Positions 1-10,800 of a DNA stretch of 64,000 nucleotides are shown here, one piece after another (the first letter of the stretch is position 1; each line of letters begins with the position of its first letter). Source of the DNA: Pontederia crassipes (taxonomy: Eukaryota > Streptophyta > Magnoliopsida > Commelinales > Pontederiaceae); assembly GCA_030549335.1 (NCBI GenBank), contig CM060194.1, positions 61,470,547 through 61,534,546 of the forward strand. Reading direction: 5' to 3'. The position numbers were made by a program, and so were the translations under genes. The notes under the pieces are model-generated. The model saw only the letters and a program-made list of their open reading frames with translations. It had not been told where the DNA came from and did not search any database.

Positions 1-377
1 TTTTTGTATTAGTCTTAAAGATCTGAATCAATACTCTCTTGCTTAGAATTGATTCTACTGTTTTTTTCAATAAAACACTTTTATTCTTTGAGTGGTATAT
101 TTGGTATTATTATTCCCTGCCAGGGCAATCCAACAACAAGATCACACTGATTAAACATATGCGATCACTAGTTAAAGCCTCAGCTTTTTTTTCTTCTTCT
201 TTCTTCTTTTTTTGACATCCTATTGTTACTGTCATGCTACACCATTGTTGTTATTAATGGTTGTTGTTACTGCTATTAACTTGGATTACTGCATGCCATG
301 GCTCAAACTGCAAGTTCAATCTCAAATTCTTTTGTTTTCTTCTTTTGATTTTTTTTCTTGTGTTTTCTACTTTTCAG

Positions 378-458
378 TGTCCGGTGCCCTGTTCCTTTCT
401 TGAGCATGAAGGCTTGTTTTTCACATGTGGACTAGTGAAGTGTACTCAACGTCCCTGA
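378..458 (+). CDS. possible 3'-terminal exon of an unidentified gene
   Basis: A pyrimidine-rich stretch ending in TTTTCAG at 371-377 looks like a splice acceptor. It is followed by 26 codons open to a TGA at 456-458. The peptide is rich in cysteine (CPVPCSF... FFTCGLVKCTQRP) and has protein-like composition, unlike the AT-rich sequence around it. The rest of the gene would lie to the left, outside the window. I do not recognise the family. A chance reading frame after a chance acceptor is the main alternative. Confidence 0.3.
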   Translation, partial: CPVPCSFLEHEGLFFTCGLVKCTQRP

Positions 459-976
459 TACTAGAGAGAAGATGGTGAAATGAAATACGCCAATAAATTT
501 GTTTTCGCAACTTACCAACACTACATACCACAAATTTAAAACAAAAGTAAAATGAGATATATTTTATCCATGTGAAATTATTCAATGAATACTCTTGGCC
601 CTTAAACCTTGAGTAAGCTACGGTCTTTCCTCTCAAGGGGACTTATCTGTATTAGTCGTATTTTTCACATGGCTCAAATTTGCACGTGAAGTTAGTTTTG
701 ATATCCCGACTCAATTAATATATTATTCTCTTTGGACTTTTGATTTATACAAACTTAAAACGTGTCTTAAAGTATAAAGGAAGTATCTATATACAAGTCC
801 ATGAACACCTCAATATTTTGCACGTGTTCAATCAAGATCCGTAAATCTCAGATCATTACATAAAAATATCTCAGAAAGCATAGATATTATTGTATATATC
901 TAACTAGTTCAAATATAAAAAAAATGGCAACAAAATATCCCTACATATTTTTTTTCAAATTTTACATCTTTCTCTT
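459..976. other. AT-rich non-coding stretch
   Basis: No convincing gene or repeat structure is visible. It probably includes the 3' untranslated region of whatever gene the 378-458 exon belongs to. Confidence 0.4.
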
Positions 977-1542
977 GGGTTGCGTTTGGATAGGAAAATT
1001 ATAATTCTTTTAAGTTTCAGGTGAATAGTTGGATTAACATATTAACTCGAGATGTATTTAAATGAGTTGTAATATAGTAATGATGAATTAAGTAGTTGAT
1101 GCGATAGAAAAAAATAAATGTGTAATTTTAGTGGATGTTTGAATAAAAGTAAGTATTATAAATATAAAATATAAATTTATTAGTTAATAAAATTATAAAT
1201 ATTTTTTATTATAAATAAATTATTTAAATATATAAATTTTAAGTAAATTATGTTTAATGAAATATTAAATCTTTTAGAAATGATAAGTAATAAATAATAT
1301 TATATTATTATTATGCATATATTATATTTAATAAACAATTTTTTGTGACAAATGGTAATGGAGATAAAATAATGAAAAGACAAAAAAAGAAAAACAAAAA
1401 ATTATCACGTCAGCCAAAAAAATGAAAAAAAAATATGCGAAAAAAACTAGAAACGAATCTTGTGATCCAAGTTTTCACCTTGAACAATTTTGTTTTACTA
1501 TTCTGCAAAAAGTTTTGGCTTAATTCCATTACCAAATGTCCC
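977..1542. mobile_element. MITE-like element, family A copy 1
   Basis: About 566 bp, non-coding, with degenerate terminal inverted repeats: the left end reads GGGTTGCGTTTGGATAGGAA and the right end, read backwards, GGGACATTTGGTAATGGAAT. The interior matches the element at 32000-32633 in order and orientation, including TGATGCGATAGAAAAAA, the segment TAAATATAAAATATAA and TTTAATGAAATATT. Terminal repeats starting GG with a TTTGG core resemble PIF/Harbinger or hAT MITEs. No clear target-site duplication is seen, so the superfamily is not fixed. Confidence 0.5.
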
Positions 1543-2390
1543 TTGAGTTTTTATTACTTATCCTAAACTTTTTTCCATACTTATGTCACAATCCCTTTAT
1601 CTATTACCTTCAATTTCATACTCTTGCTCAAAAAAAGTTATGCATGCCCATGTTTACTATTGCAACAATAATAACCTTAAGAACAAAGGTCAAAAAGGAA
1701 AACTGGACTTAAAACGTTTTGTTCTAAAGTATCAATTTATGCATGTTACACAAAATTTCCAACCTTCTGAAAGCGATGTTGATGACTCAAATCTAAATGA
1801 CATTAATGATTATGTGTAGAACTAATGATTATGTATATGATCTGGATTGAGTTCGATTAATTCGATAAGATTGTTTCACGTGACAGTGACATGCGAAGTC
1901 CACCCTAACATCCCAATGTCAGATAAATCTTTAAACTTCAAGCAAACTGTCGATTTATAACTTATAACTATCGACTTAACTAAATATAAGGACAAATCAA
2001 ATTTTTTATATAAATAAACCATTGAATTGATAACTATAAAAAGTAAGTGTTAGGTCAAATGCCTCTCCACTTGGGGGCCATTGCAATCTCATGTTTTTTT
2101 AATTTTTCTTTGAAAATTAATATCAAGTTGTTCATTCGAATTTTCATCTTGGAATGTGCTTCTTGATTTAAATGTTCAAGTTAAGAGAAAAAAAAGGAGT
2201 TGTTAAGTATTCAGATGTTCAAATACATTTGGGGATATTTGGTATAATGAAATGATGAACATATGGGAAAACTATATATATATAATATAGATAGATAGAT
2301 TATAATAATTAGCAATATTACTTGGATGTTGACGCAAAGTTTGATAACCCAATATGTTATACACATTTGGTCTATCAAATTTAATTTTGA
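1543..2390. other. AT-rich intergenic DNA
   Basis: No gene is supported. The 78-codon frame at 1583-1819 has low-complexity composition and no recognisable domain. A short GATA/TA microsatellite sits near 2275-2302. Confidence 0.4.
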
Positions 2391-3048
2391 TAAAATTAAT
2401 TCGAGTTATTTTCATAAATTTCTCATAAATTATTGTGATTTTTCGTATCTAATCTCAAACTACGAATTTATTTTTTTATCCATAAACTATCACGAATTTT
2501 CCACTTTAATCCTTCTGTATACTTTTGTTATGTTTTTCGTTACTTTTAATTTTTTTTCATTTATTAAAAGACTAAATTATCCCTCCCTCCATAACACATC
2601 AAATAATAAATATAAAAAATAAAAGAAGGAAAAAAGATCGGAGGAGGGTAATTTAGTCTTTCTCATAAATGATAATTTTTTTATTTTAACACTTTAATCC
2701 TTCCAACGATTTTTTAATTTTTTATATTTATTGTTTCATGTTTTTTTGGAGGGACGAGTAATTTAGTCTTTTCATAAGTGAAAAAAAGTAAAAGTAACAA
2801 AAAATATAACATACGTGGATGGGAGGACTAAAGTAAAAAAGCCGCGATAGTTTAAGATTTAAAAAAATAAGTTCGTAGTTTGAGGTTAGATGTGAAAAAT
2901 CGTAATAGTTTAAGGGAGGTTCATGAAAATACAACAACAACAAAGCCTTATCCCACTATGTGGGGTCGGCTACATGGATCATACGACGCCATTCCGCCCT
3001 ATTAGTAATCAAATCTTTCGGTTCATGAAAATAACCCAATTAATTATA
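2391..3048. mobile_element. foldback (long inverted repeat) element, interrupted by a LINE tail
   Basis: The left arm (2391-2590) and the right arm (2748-3048) are imperfect reverse complements over about 190 bp; both contain, in mirrored order, a CTCAAACTACGAA block, a GTTACTTTTA block and AGACTAAATTA next to CCCTCC. The loop (2591-2747) holds a third partial copy (GGGTAATTTAGTC near 2646). The right arm is split by an 88-bp LINE 3' end at 2932-3019, and arm similarity resumes on its far side, so the foldback is older than the LINE insertion. It is non-coding and could form a long hairpin transcript. Confidence 0.7.
2932..3019 (-). mobile_element. 5'-truncated RTE-type LINE 3' end
   Basis: The 88 bp match the 3' end of the LINE at 15745-18915, in minus orientation: (CAA)n, then AAAGCCTTATCCCACTA, then a GGGGTCGGCTACATGGATC block. 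It is flanked by a perfect 14-bp target-site duplication, GGTTCATGAAAATA, at 2918-2931 and 3020-3033. This is the mark of target-primed reverse transcription with severe 5' truncation. It sits inside the right arm of the foldback element. Confidence 0.85.
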
Positions 3049-3788
3049 ATTGTGACATAACAGATCTTCATAGATGCATGACTTTGTGCTGTACAATTAT
3101 TCTAAATATTATCACGTGCAATTTATATATTTTTTTATAAGAGTTTTATTGAATTGGGGCAAAAAAAATATCACTATTATCATTTCAAAACATATTATTG
3201 TCACTCAATTTTAATTCACAAGAGTAAAATTATTCAACATTTTAGCATTGGCACGCACAATAAAGTGACAATAATCTATTTTAGAGCGACAATAATAGTT
3301 TCTTAAAAAGATCAAATAAATTTTGTGCCATTTAATATTTGTGAAGATCTATAGGAGAAATCAAATTCTCAACCCCTCTATAAAAATATCATTATTATTA
3401 TTTTTTCAATTTCCTTATAAGAATATAAAACTTACAACTTAATTTTTTAAGAAAAATGATTAGCACATCATAATTAATCTATCTACGTGTCTTTTGATAA
3501 ATAAATGTCATTCATTCGTGTAAGATTCACATTAGTAAATTCAAGTAAAATAATTTGGAAAAATACTTTGTATTCTTTTTTAAATTTAAAGTTTTGTAAT
3601 ATATCATCTACTAAATCACTTGGTTAATCAACATTTTATAGTTTGAAGTTAAAATAAGAAAAAATAGCTTATTGAAAATTTATAAAAAACAATACTTTTT
3701 CTTTCATTTTGGATGCCATTTAATATAAACAAAATATTGAAAAATGCTCTGTTATAAGAAAATTATCCAAACGAATTGAGAAAAATGC
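3049..3788. other. AT-rich intergenic DNA
   Basis: No gene or clear repeat structure is visible. Confidence 0.4.
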
Positions 3789-3983
3789 ACGTGTAAACCC
3801 ATAAATGATTTACATGTGTAATCCAACCGTTGGATTGAAATGGTAGATCTTAATATAAAAAGTTAAGATAACTTTAGTCATTTGATGTCATAATGACATC
3901 ATTAAATAATTTAAATGAACATCTACCACTAAATATTGATCCAACCATGAATCTACACATTAAATCTTTTTGGGTTTACACCT
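3789..3983. mobile_element. small foldback MITE
   Basis: About 195 bp that folds nearly end to end. The left end GTGTAAACCCATAAATGATT pairs with the right end, which reads GTGTAAACCCAAAAAGATTT in reverse complement. The centre is the palindrome GATGTCATAATGACATC (near 3887-3903). Both arms carry GGTAGAT and a TTGGAT block in mirrored positions. No coding capacity and no clear target-site duplication. Confidence 0.65.
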
Positions 3984-4560
3984 CCATATATCCCAAACGA
4001 ATTTGATAAAGTTGCTCCTCAGCTAGTGCAATTTAAACCCATATCAAATTAATAAATTTGCATAATGAAAAAAAATTCTTTCTTATTCTTATATAAGTCC
4101 GTTGATTATGATTTTTGTTTCATATTTCTTTTCTTTTTAATTTATTTTGAGAAAGATATCGTGTCTCAATTCTTTTTCAATCGAGATGTCTCAATCCATA
4201 TGTCTATATAAATCCTATTCAATTTCACTTGAGGCAACAGAAGTCAAATTACACTAATTTGAAAATTGTTCGCGACACATTCATTTGACTACCCAATGCT
4301 GAATGTCATTTTTCCTTGGAGAAAGTTTCATTTGTATACGAAACAAATTTAATCGGATAAGTTGGAATGGTGAATCGATCACTCTTTAGCTTCGTATGAG
4401 TTGAACCCTGGGCAAACTGGGTAAAAAAAATTTAATAAAATTGCAAAATCCAAACTCGTTTAAATGAATCGAATTCTTAAAAATAAAAATCTAAAAAAAA
4501 TGGGTTTGAAGAACTTTGTTTTCCACCCAACTCTACACCCAACAAGGTACCGTACCTCCG
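3984..4560. other. upstream region of the EXA1-like gene
   Basis: AT-rich up to about 4540, where GC content rises sharply into the promoter and 5' leader of the next gene. No separate gene is seen. Confidence 0.4.
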
Positions 4561-4631
4561 TCGTTCGCACGACCCGTCCGATGGGCGAGATGGACGGTAG
4601 AGATCGTCAGTTGGAGCCGTGCCAAACCCGC

Positions 4632-4649
4632 TGACGTCATTCGGTGACG
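4632..4649 (+). promoter_or_regulatory. as-1-like bZIP (TGA factor) site
   Basis: A perfect palindromic TGACGTCA (4632-4639) is followed by a second TGACG (4645-4649), starts 13 bp apart. This resembles the as-1/ocs layout bound by TGA-class bZIP factors. It lies about 170 bp upstream of the proposed start codon at 4809, within the GC-rich promoter or leader. Occupancy is inferred from the motif only. Confidence 0.5.
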
Positions 4650-4808
4650 CTTTGTGTTCTCCCTTCTATCCAAACTCCTCATTTTTATGCGTCTCCGCTC
4701 CCCCCGAGCCCCAATTTGCCGTGCCCTCATCGCCACACCTGAAACCCTCGTCGAGCTCGAGCGTCTCTTTTTGTCCTCCTCCTCGTCCAACTCCCGCCGC
4801 CGACATCG

Positions 4809-7800
4809 ATGGCCGACCGGAACAGCGCTGATTCCCGCCGGGTCATCGCCGTGGACCCTCCGCCGCATCAAAACCCCAGAGGTCCTCCTCTCGCCCATTG
4901 CCTCCCACTCCACTTTGCGCATGGAGGGCGAGGAAACCCTAGTCTTGGATCTTTTCGTTCCTCCTTTCCTTTTAGTGTCTGGACTCGAGTGTGCTGTTTT
5001 CTCGAACGAGATGCGGTTCTCCGACGTCGCTTCCGTTTACGGTTCCTTTTTTTTCCTGCTGTTTTTCATTGGATCAGGATTGTTTCTTTTGTGGAGAGAG
5101 TTTTAAAGATGATTTAGTTCGGAAAGGAGAAAACTTTCTTCTTTTTTTTTTTGTAATCGCGGTAGGACGTGTTATTTTCTAGTCACCTTGTGTAGTTTTG
5201 CTATGGGTTGAGCACGTTTCCTAAAATTTTACACCTTTAGTTGATATTTTGTTATGTCATTCTCAAATGTGTTATTTTGTTGTGTTTCTGTAGAGACTTT
5301 AAGTCCGTATTTTGCTGGATTCGCAAAGTTTTTTTTCCTTTTTTCTGAGTGTTTCATTGGCTAGACCTACAGTTGAGTAAGAACCTGTAAGAAACTTCCG
5401 AAGTTATTTTGAGCTGTGCAAATTTAATACTGATTAGTGCTACATACAGGTTACCTTTCCAACTCTGTAAGATGTGTTGTTGAAAAGATTATTTTTTGTT
5501 TTTTCCGTCCTGTATACGTGTAGCTATTATGTTTATAAATCTGATTGATTGCTTGCCTTCACATTATATATATCTTTTACAATTTCGTTTGTAAGTTTTT
5601 CTGTGTGATTTTAGAGTTATGTAGTTCCATAACAAAATTGTGTCATGGCTGCGCCTTTGTGCTACACTAGTTTAACTTTTTTTGAATTATACAGACATGC
5701 ATGAATCTGACAACGATCCCATACCTCTTTCTCCTCAATGGCTTCTTCCAAGGGCTGGGGATAACAAGGTTAGTTTTACATACGCAGTAAGAGTGACACT
5801 TCCTTTTTTTTTCCTTTTTGGCCTCATATATTATCTTAGTATGAAATATTATATCTTTACTGAGAATAGATGCATAGAACAAAGCTTAGAGTTTTAATGG
5901 CAATGTGTCCTTTACTAAGAAACTTCTTTTCTTCTAGGTCAAAGTGTCATTCTTGTGGTTTTCTGATGGTTTTTGCTTCCTGTAATATATGCAGGAACTC
6001 AACCCTCATCATGGAAGTCGTTCAGACGCGTTGAAATTATCAGTAGATAATGAAGACGTCTATAGTTCTGGAAAGAAAATGGGTGCATTCAAGCCATCTT
6101 CACATGAATTAGAATCTGGACGTTGGGATCGCTGGCGCGAAGAAGAAAGAGAAACAAATTCTGTTCGCCGAGATAAACGGTGGGAGGGAGAGAAAGAACC
6201 TAGTGAAACCACTCGCAGGGTGGATCGCTGGTCAGAGTTTTCGAACAAGCAAACTGGTGAAGCACGCCGTGCTCCAGCCGAGAAGTGGAATGATTCTAAT
6301 AACAGGGATGGTGATCAGCGCCGTGAAAGCAAATGGAACACTCGCTGGGGTCCAGATGATAAGGAGTCTGAAAATTGGCGTGACAAGCGAGTGGACTCCA
6401 GGAGAGATGGTGATGGGGTTCATGACAAAGCAATACCTTACCAAAGTGGTCTAGGAAAGGACATAAACACTCAGGGGAGGGAGATAGAAAGAGATGACCA
6501 TCATTCTCGTTCATGGAGGTCTAACTATTTTGTAGGTCGTGGTAGGGGTGACTCCTTTCATGATCAGTCCACTGCGTCAGGCAGACACGATTCTCTCTTT
6601 TCTCATGGTAGAGGGAGGACAGAAAATGGGACATCAGCATTATCAGCTGGTCGTGGAAGGCTTAACTCGAGTACAAGTACTATAAGCAACTTTGTTGCCC
6701 GGACACATCATTCTTTCAACGAGAAATTGGATGGTACATCTGGGGATCCCCCTACTTTTAGATATACAAGGATGAAATTGCTTGACATATACAGGTCAAC
6801 TGACGTGAAAAGTCCAAAGCCATTAGATTGTTTTCTTGAAGTTCCATCTCTAATGCAAGAGGAAACTTTGGAGCCTCTGGCACTTTTTGCTCCTACCTCC
6901 GAAGAATTGGTAATCATCTCAGGCGTATTTGTGTTATCCTTGTTCTTTTTTTGTCATTTATCTTACTTTGCATTTTGTTTTTTTCTTTGTGTAGGTTGTT
7001 TTGAAAGGAATTGACAAGGGGGATATCGTTAACAGTGGTGCATCTCAACTATCAAAAGATGGTTCAGTTGGAAAGACAACTGATTCATCCTCATCAAGAC
7101 CAAAATTAGGTTAGAGGCAACTTCACACCCTTTATGAATCTTTTCCTATTTTGCACATTTTTTATTGTTACTTTGTCCCTTTCAACAGTTGTTCGAGATG
7201 AGGTTACTACTGCTGGGGATATTTCTAGGATTGATAACCTTACTGAAATCAAAGGTGAGAATTGCTAGCTTCTTGAACACTACTTTGTTAATATTTAAAA
7301 ACAAATGATATTAAAAGTAAAACCTTTCCTTTAATGTGAATTTCATGCATTAGTGGATTCAATGAATACAATGTGTGTTCCCAACGTGCTCTTTCTTTTT
7401 TTTTCCAAGATCGATCTTGGTTGTCTTCTGGTTCATATAAAGGTTATATGGAGCTTTAAACAGTGATTGAACACTTTTTTTGGAGTTAGTAAAATTTGTT
7501 CAGTTATTCTCATTGGACAATAACTGGTTCTATTTTGAGGCATCTCATAGTGTCCATAATGATATATTATTTCAACACTGTATCTACTGCTGACAGAGCT
7601 CATGCAATAAGTTTACTAGTTATACTTTATCTTTTGTTTCATTTCTACTAGAACAATAAGATTTTTATTATGGATCTAGCATCAGAAATTCCATGAATAA
7701 TGTCAGCATGCACCCCAAGAAAATATTTTTCAACATGCATTGTGCAATCCCTGAACAATCTAATTTTTGAGTTTATTGTTAGTTAGCAGTCAACATTTAT

Positions 7801-10800
7801 GTGTCCTCGAATATAGTTTATATGCCTTGTATTCTTGCAAGAACTTTTACCTGGCATGATATGTTGATATTCATTAGAAGGTTTTTTTAGCGTGGTACCA
7901 TGCATGTGTAATTCTATCTTTTCTGCTAACAATGATTTTGCGATGTTTTTTTCTTTTATTAGTTTCCAATTCTTGTTTTTCTTATATTCTGTTCTCCCAG
8001 ATGAGACAGCTATTAGAGATGTGAACAAGCTAGAAAGTTCTCCCTACATTGTTCCACAGAGATCTCAGATGACTGGGGGCAACACTCAGAGATCCTCACG
8101 TGATTGGAAAGATGTCACTGCTGATGTTGGATCAAGAGAATCGTATATGGGCTTGCCCCCTTTCCAGAAGGATATGAGAACTGATTATAAGAGTAACACT
8201 GATATTAACTCAACTATTTATAAAGATGAAAGGCAATGGCAGAATTTTGAGGTGTTTGGTCATCAGTCAAATGCAAAAACTGATCCCAGAAGCAGACAAC
8301 CACCTCCTGAGATTATGGAAGAAAGTAAAGCTAGGCTTATTCGTGAAGATTCCTTCAATTCCAGGGATGTCTTAACTTCTAGGAAGTTGCAGCCCCATCC
8401 ATCGCCAGAGGATCTTTCCTTATACTATAAAGATCCACAAGGTCAAATTCAAGGTCCCTTTTCTGGAAGTGATCTCATTGGGTGGTTTGAGGCAGGGTAT
8501 TTTGGTATCGACTTGCTAGTCCGACCTGCTAATTCTCCACCTGACACTCCATTTTCTCTACTTGGAGATGTTATGCCGCACCTGCGAATGAAGGCAAGAC
8601 CTCCTCCTGGCTTTGCAACGGCCAAACAGATTGACACTTTAGAAGAGTCCTATAGGCTGAAAATTGGTGGTTCTAGCAATGTTCAAACAGGTCCCAGCGA
8701 ATTCGATAAGCTTAAAAATGAAAGAAGAGGAATGCATGATGTTACAACTGAAGCACAAAGTCGGTTTTTGGAATCATTGATGTCCGGTAACGTTGTAACT
8801 TCGTCAAAGGAAAACATCACTTTCACTAGAGGTTGGTTACATCACTAACTTGTTCGAATATGATATAAAATTGAGTAGCGACCATTTACAGTTAGCTTTT
8901 ACACCTTTAACTCGTCTTCTGTAGGGGTTAATCTTATCTCTTGTTCTATTTACTGTAGAGAGCAGTCTTCATTCTATCTCCTGTTTAAAATGCAGGTATT
9001 CAAGAACTTGGTGCAAATTTATCTACTGGTATTATTCCTAACATGGGGGGAGAAAGTGGGAGAGATGTGAATTATCTTTCTGCCCAGACAAGGTTGTTGG
9101 AGAGGCAGAGAACATCAAATCCTCTGCCATATTGGTCAGTGAGGGATGCTATTCCTGTGACATCATCGGTGGAGAGGATTTCAGATCCCTATTCTAAGGT
9201 CATGCAGCCAGAAGAAACCTCACGCCCTCTGCAACCTTCTCAGCAGGTTGATTTGTTATCTCTTCTGCAAGCTGCAGCAGATAAATCTCAACCAGCTGCA
9301 AATAATGGAGCATCGTGGTCAAACTTTAATGAACCTCGAAATCATGCTAATGCTATTCATGGCATTGGGGTCTCACATGACCAGTTAGGTCTACATCATA
9401 ACCCAATTATGGCTTCTGGCACTTCCCAAATTGGGTTTGGCATGCAGCATCAGAGTTCACTAGCCACAAATCAGTCATCTGGCACTTCCCAAATTGGGTT
9501 TGGCATACAACAGCAGAATTCACTAGCCACAAATCAGTCATCTTTATCTCATTTAATCAATCAACATGGTGATATTTCTTCTAGTTTTCATGCACCTGAA
9601 AAGTTGCCTTCATCTGATGTATATCAAGATCCGCAGCTGTTAAGTTTACTCCAACAGCAGTATCTTCTAACACAACTTCAGTTGCAATCTCAGATGTCTG
9701 TTTCCCCTCAACTTTCTGTGTTGGATAAGATCATATTGCTTCAACAGCAGCAAAAACAGGAGCAGCAACAGAAGTTGTTGATGCAGCAACAACAACAGCT
9801 GCTGCTTAATCAGGTTCTATCAGGTCAGCAGGCTCATCAACAATTTGTTGATTCCACCTTTGGTCAAGCTGATGCTTCCATTCCAGCGGTCAATCATTCT
9901 ATGGAACATTTTGGGCTTTCGAGAGTGCATGAACCCCTCCAAATTAATCAGCAAATATCTGCTGCTAACCTCAATTCTGGACAGCCATCTTATCTTCAAA
10001 ATGCTGCTATGCAAGGTAGCCCAGATGTTAATTCACTAGCATCTCAACCTATCAATCTTCCTTTGCCACACCAAGTCTTTGAACGATCTTCTCTGTCTAG
10101 AGAGCCAGATTCTTCTATTCCTAGACACAATGATAACAGTCTCAAAGATTCTGTTATTCAAACACCAGTTGTCATGGAGAGTGTACCCTTGGAAGAAGTG
10201 TTGAACAAGCACGAAGATATCTCGATTACACAGTTGAGTCAGGGTCCAAGCAATATTGATACTGAGCACGAAGTAGATTTGACATCTCAGACCGATGAAC
10301 TGATTGCACCATATGGTTCTAAAGATTTAAACAATTTGCAATCTGTTGGCCAAGTATCTTCTGATCTTGGATCTTCTATATCTGATAAAGTTCATGACTT
10401 GAAGATTTCTTCAGAAGAACTTCCTGATCAGCACTCTGTTGAATTGCCTTCACAGAAAGAAGCAAATAATACAGGATCACGAGATTCCAAGAAGTCTTCA
10501 GAAAAGAAATCAAGAAAGCAAAAAAGCTCAAAAACACAATTAGCTGCTGATAATGGAAAGGGACAATCCAAGGTTGTTTCTGGACAGAAATCCAAAACAG
10601 AGTCAAAATCTTACAACCTAATTGATGCTGGTGACATGAAAACGAAGTTGCAAAAAGATGATGAAGACCTAGTAGTAGGTGTGGATGATTCTGTCCTATC
10701 TTCTGCTGAGCCTGAGGATCCGGAAAAATCAAATAACCATGAATCTAAGGTTGTTGAAGGGGAAGCTGAAGCAATGCTAGATGGTAGAGCGACAGTAACT

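Noticed and set aside
4533-4922. 129-codon minus-strand frame upstream of the EXA1-like gene
   Set aside because: Overlaps the GC-rich promoter and first exon; Arg-rich composition with no homology I recognise.
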